Assembly: GCA_027451305.1 (NCBI GenBank)
Contig: DAIDJQ010000094.1
Location: 1-6,925 of the forward strand
Direction: 5' to 3'
Length of the DNA: 6,925 nt
Source of the DNA: Cellulomonas sp.
Lineage (GTDB): Bacteria > Actinomycetota > Actinomycetes > Actinomycetales > Cellulomonadaceae
This document shows, in pieces, positions 6,703 to 6,925 of the stretch; positions within the stretch are counted from its first letter, which is position 1, and every line of letters starts with the position of its first letter. Under the pieces are notes generated by a model, which was given only the letters and a program-made list of their open reading frames with translations, was not told the DNA's origin and did not search any database. Position numbers and translations under genes: made by a program.

Positions 6703-6729
6703 GCGGTCGGGGGCCCGCGCCCCCGCCGC
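6703..6729 (+). other. Strong GC hairpin between gyrB and gyrA
   Basis: CGGGGGC (6708-6714) pairs with GCCCCCG (6719-6725) around a 4-nt loop CCGC. With T6707 bulged, GCGG (6703-6706) further pairs with CCGC (6726-6729), giving 11 base pairs in total. It starts 9 nt after the gyrB stop and has no T-run, so it is not a classic terminator. It may be a partial terminator, an mRNA-processing or stability element, or a means of tuning gyrA relative to gyrB expression. Confidence 0.5.
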
Positions 6730-6755
6730 GCATCGCAGCAGCCGCGCGACACACG

Positions 6756-6760
6756 AAGGG
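6756..6760 (+). promoter_or_regulatory. gyrA ribosome binding site
   Basis: AAGGG lies 4 nt before ATG 6765. It is a short but usable Shine-Dalgarno that supports this start. Confidence 0.55.
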
Positions 6761-6764
6761 CATC

Positions 6765-6925
6765 ATGAGCGAGACAACCGGTCCCGACGGGATCGAGCAC
6801 GGCCGGATCGACCAGGTGGACCTGCAGCTGGAGATGCAGCGGTCGTACCTGGACTACGCGATGGCGGTCATCGTCGGGCGCGCGCTGCCGGACGTCCGCG
6901 ACGGCCTGAAGCCCGTCCACCGACG
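6765..6925 (+). CDS. gyrA: DNA gyrase subunit A, N-terminal 53 codons only (runs off the window)
   Basis: The visible protein starts [20 protein letters not shown] and continues with the family-diagnostic [16 protein letters not shown] (27-42) and [11 protein letters not shown] (43-53). The match to the GyrA N-terminal arm and start of the winged-helix domain is unmistakable. GyrA carries the catalytic tyrosine that cleaves and rejoins DNA and assembles with GyrB. The catalytic Tyr, the quinolone-resistance region (around E. coli Ser83/Asp87) and the C-terminal wrapping domain lie beyond the window end. The first 20 or so residues are variable in the family. ATG 6765 is chosen for its Shine-Dalgarno and correct frame. 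ParC is possible by sequence alone, but gyrB immediately upstream makes GyrA the clear call. The truncation is due to the window edge. Confidence 0.95.
   Translation, partial: MSETTGPDGIEHGRIDQVDLQLEMQRSYLDYAMAVIVGRALPDVRDGLKPVHR

Overview
The window is the replication-initiation neighbourhood of a high-GC Gram-positive chromosome (Actinobacteria). Gene order, all rightward, is [oriC-like region]-dnaN-gnd-recF-dciA-gyrB-gyrA(5' end). This is the conserved actinobacterial order, for example in Streptomyces; mycobacteria have the same set with variations. Strong G/C bias at third codon positions, frequent GTG starts, a DciA tail ending RGRGPRD and a GyrB resembling streptomycete/Micrococcales forms support this. 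A Cellulomonas-like member of the Micrococcales is plausible, but this rests on resemblance only.

Bases 1-559 hold no convincing gene. They are the dnaN-proximal intergenic region where actinobacterial origins lie; dnaA itself must end before base 1. The region contains at least eight DnaA-box-like 9-mers in two groups (about 44-138, mostly reverse orientation, and 210-284, forward orientation). It also has two locally AT-richer patches (about 71-107 and 290-317), overlapping perfect palindromes (82-96) and a perfect 8-bp hairpin (42-60). A weak promoter-like element and a good ribosome binding site precede dnaN.

Bases 560-4420 carry dnaN (sliding clamp), gnd (short, probably NAD-dependent 6-phosphogluconate dehydrogenase), recF (gap repair/recombination mediator ATPase) and dciA (DUF721, replicative helicase-loading factor). 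They are closely spaced: 44 nt, then 9 nt, then an 11-nt overlap. recF and dciA both start with GTG. dciA ends in a 201-nt gap with a small hairpin, a TAGGCT -10-like element and a structured leader of about 120 nt before gyrB. gyrB is complete (690 aa). gyrA begins 70 nt later, after a strong GC hairpin, and runs off the window after 53 codons.

The genes cover initiation (oriC, DciA), elongation (DnaN), rescue of damaged forks (RecF) and supercoiling control (GyrB/GyrA), with one central-carbon enzyme (Gnd) embedded. I found no mobile element, CRISPR array, tRNA, rRNA or clearly novel system. The points most worth checking are the non-coding structures: the oriC architecture, the gyrB leader and the gyrB-gyrA hairpin.
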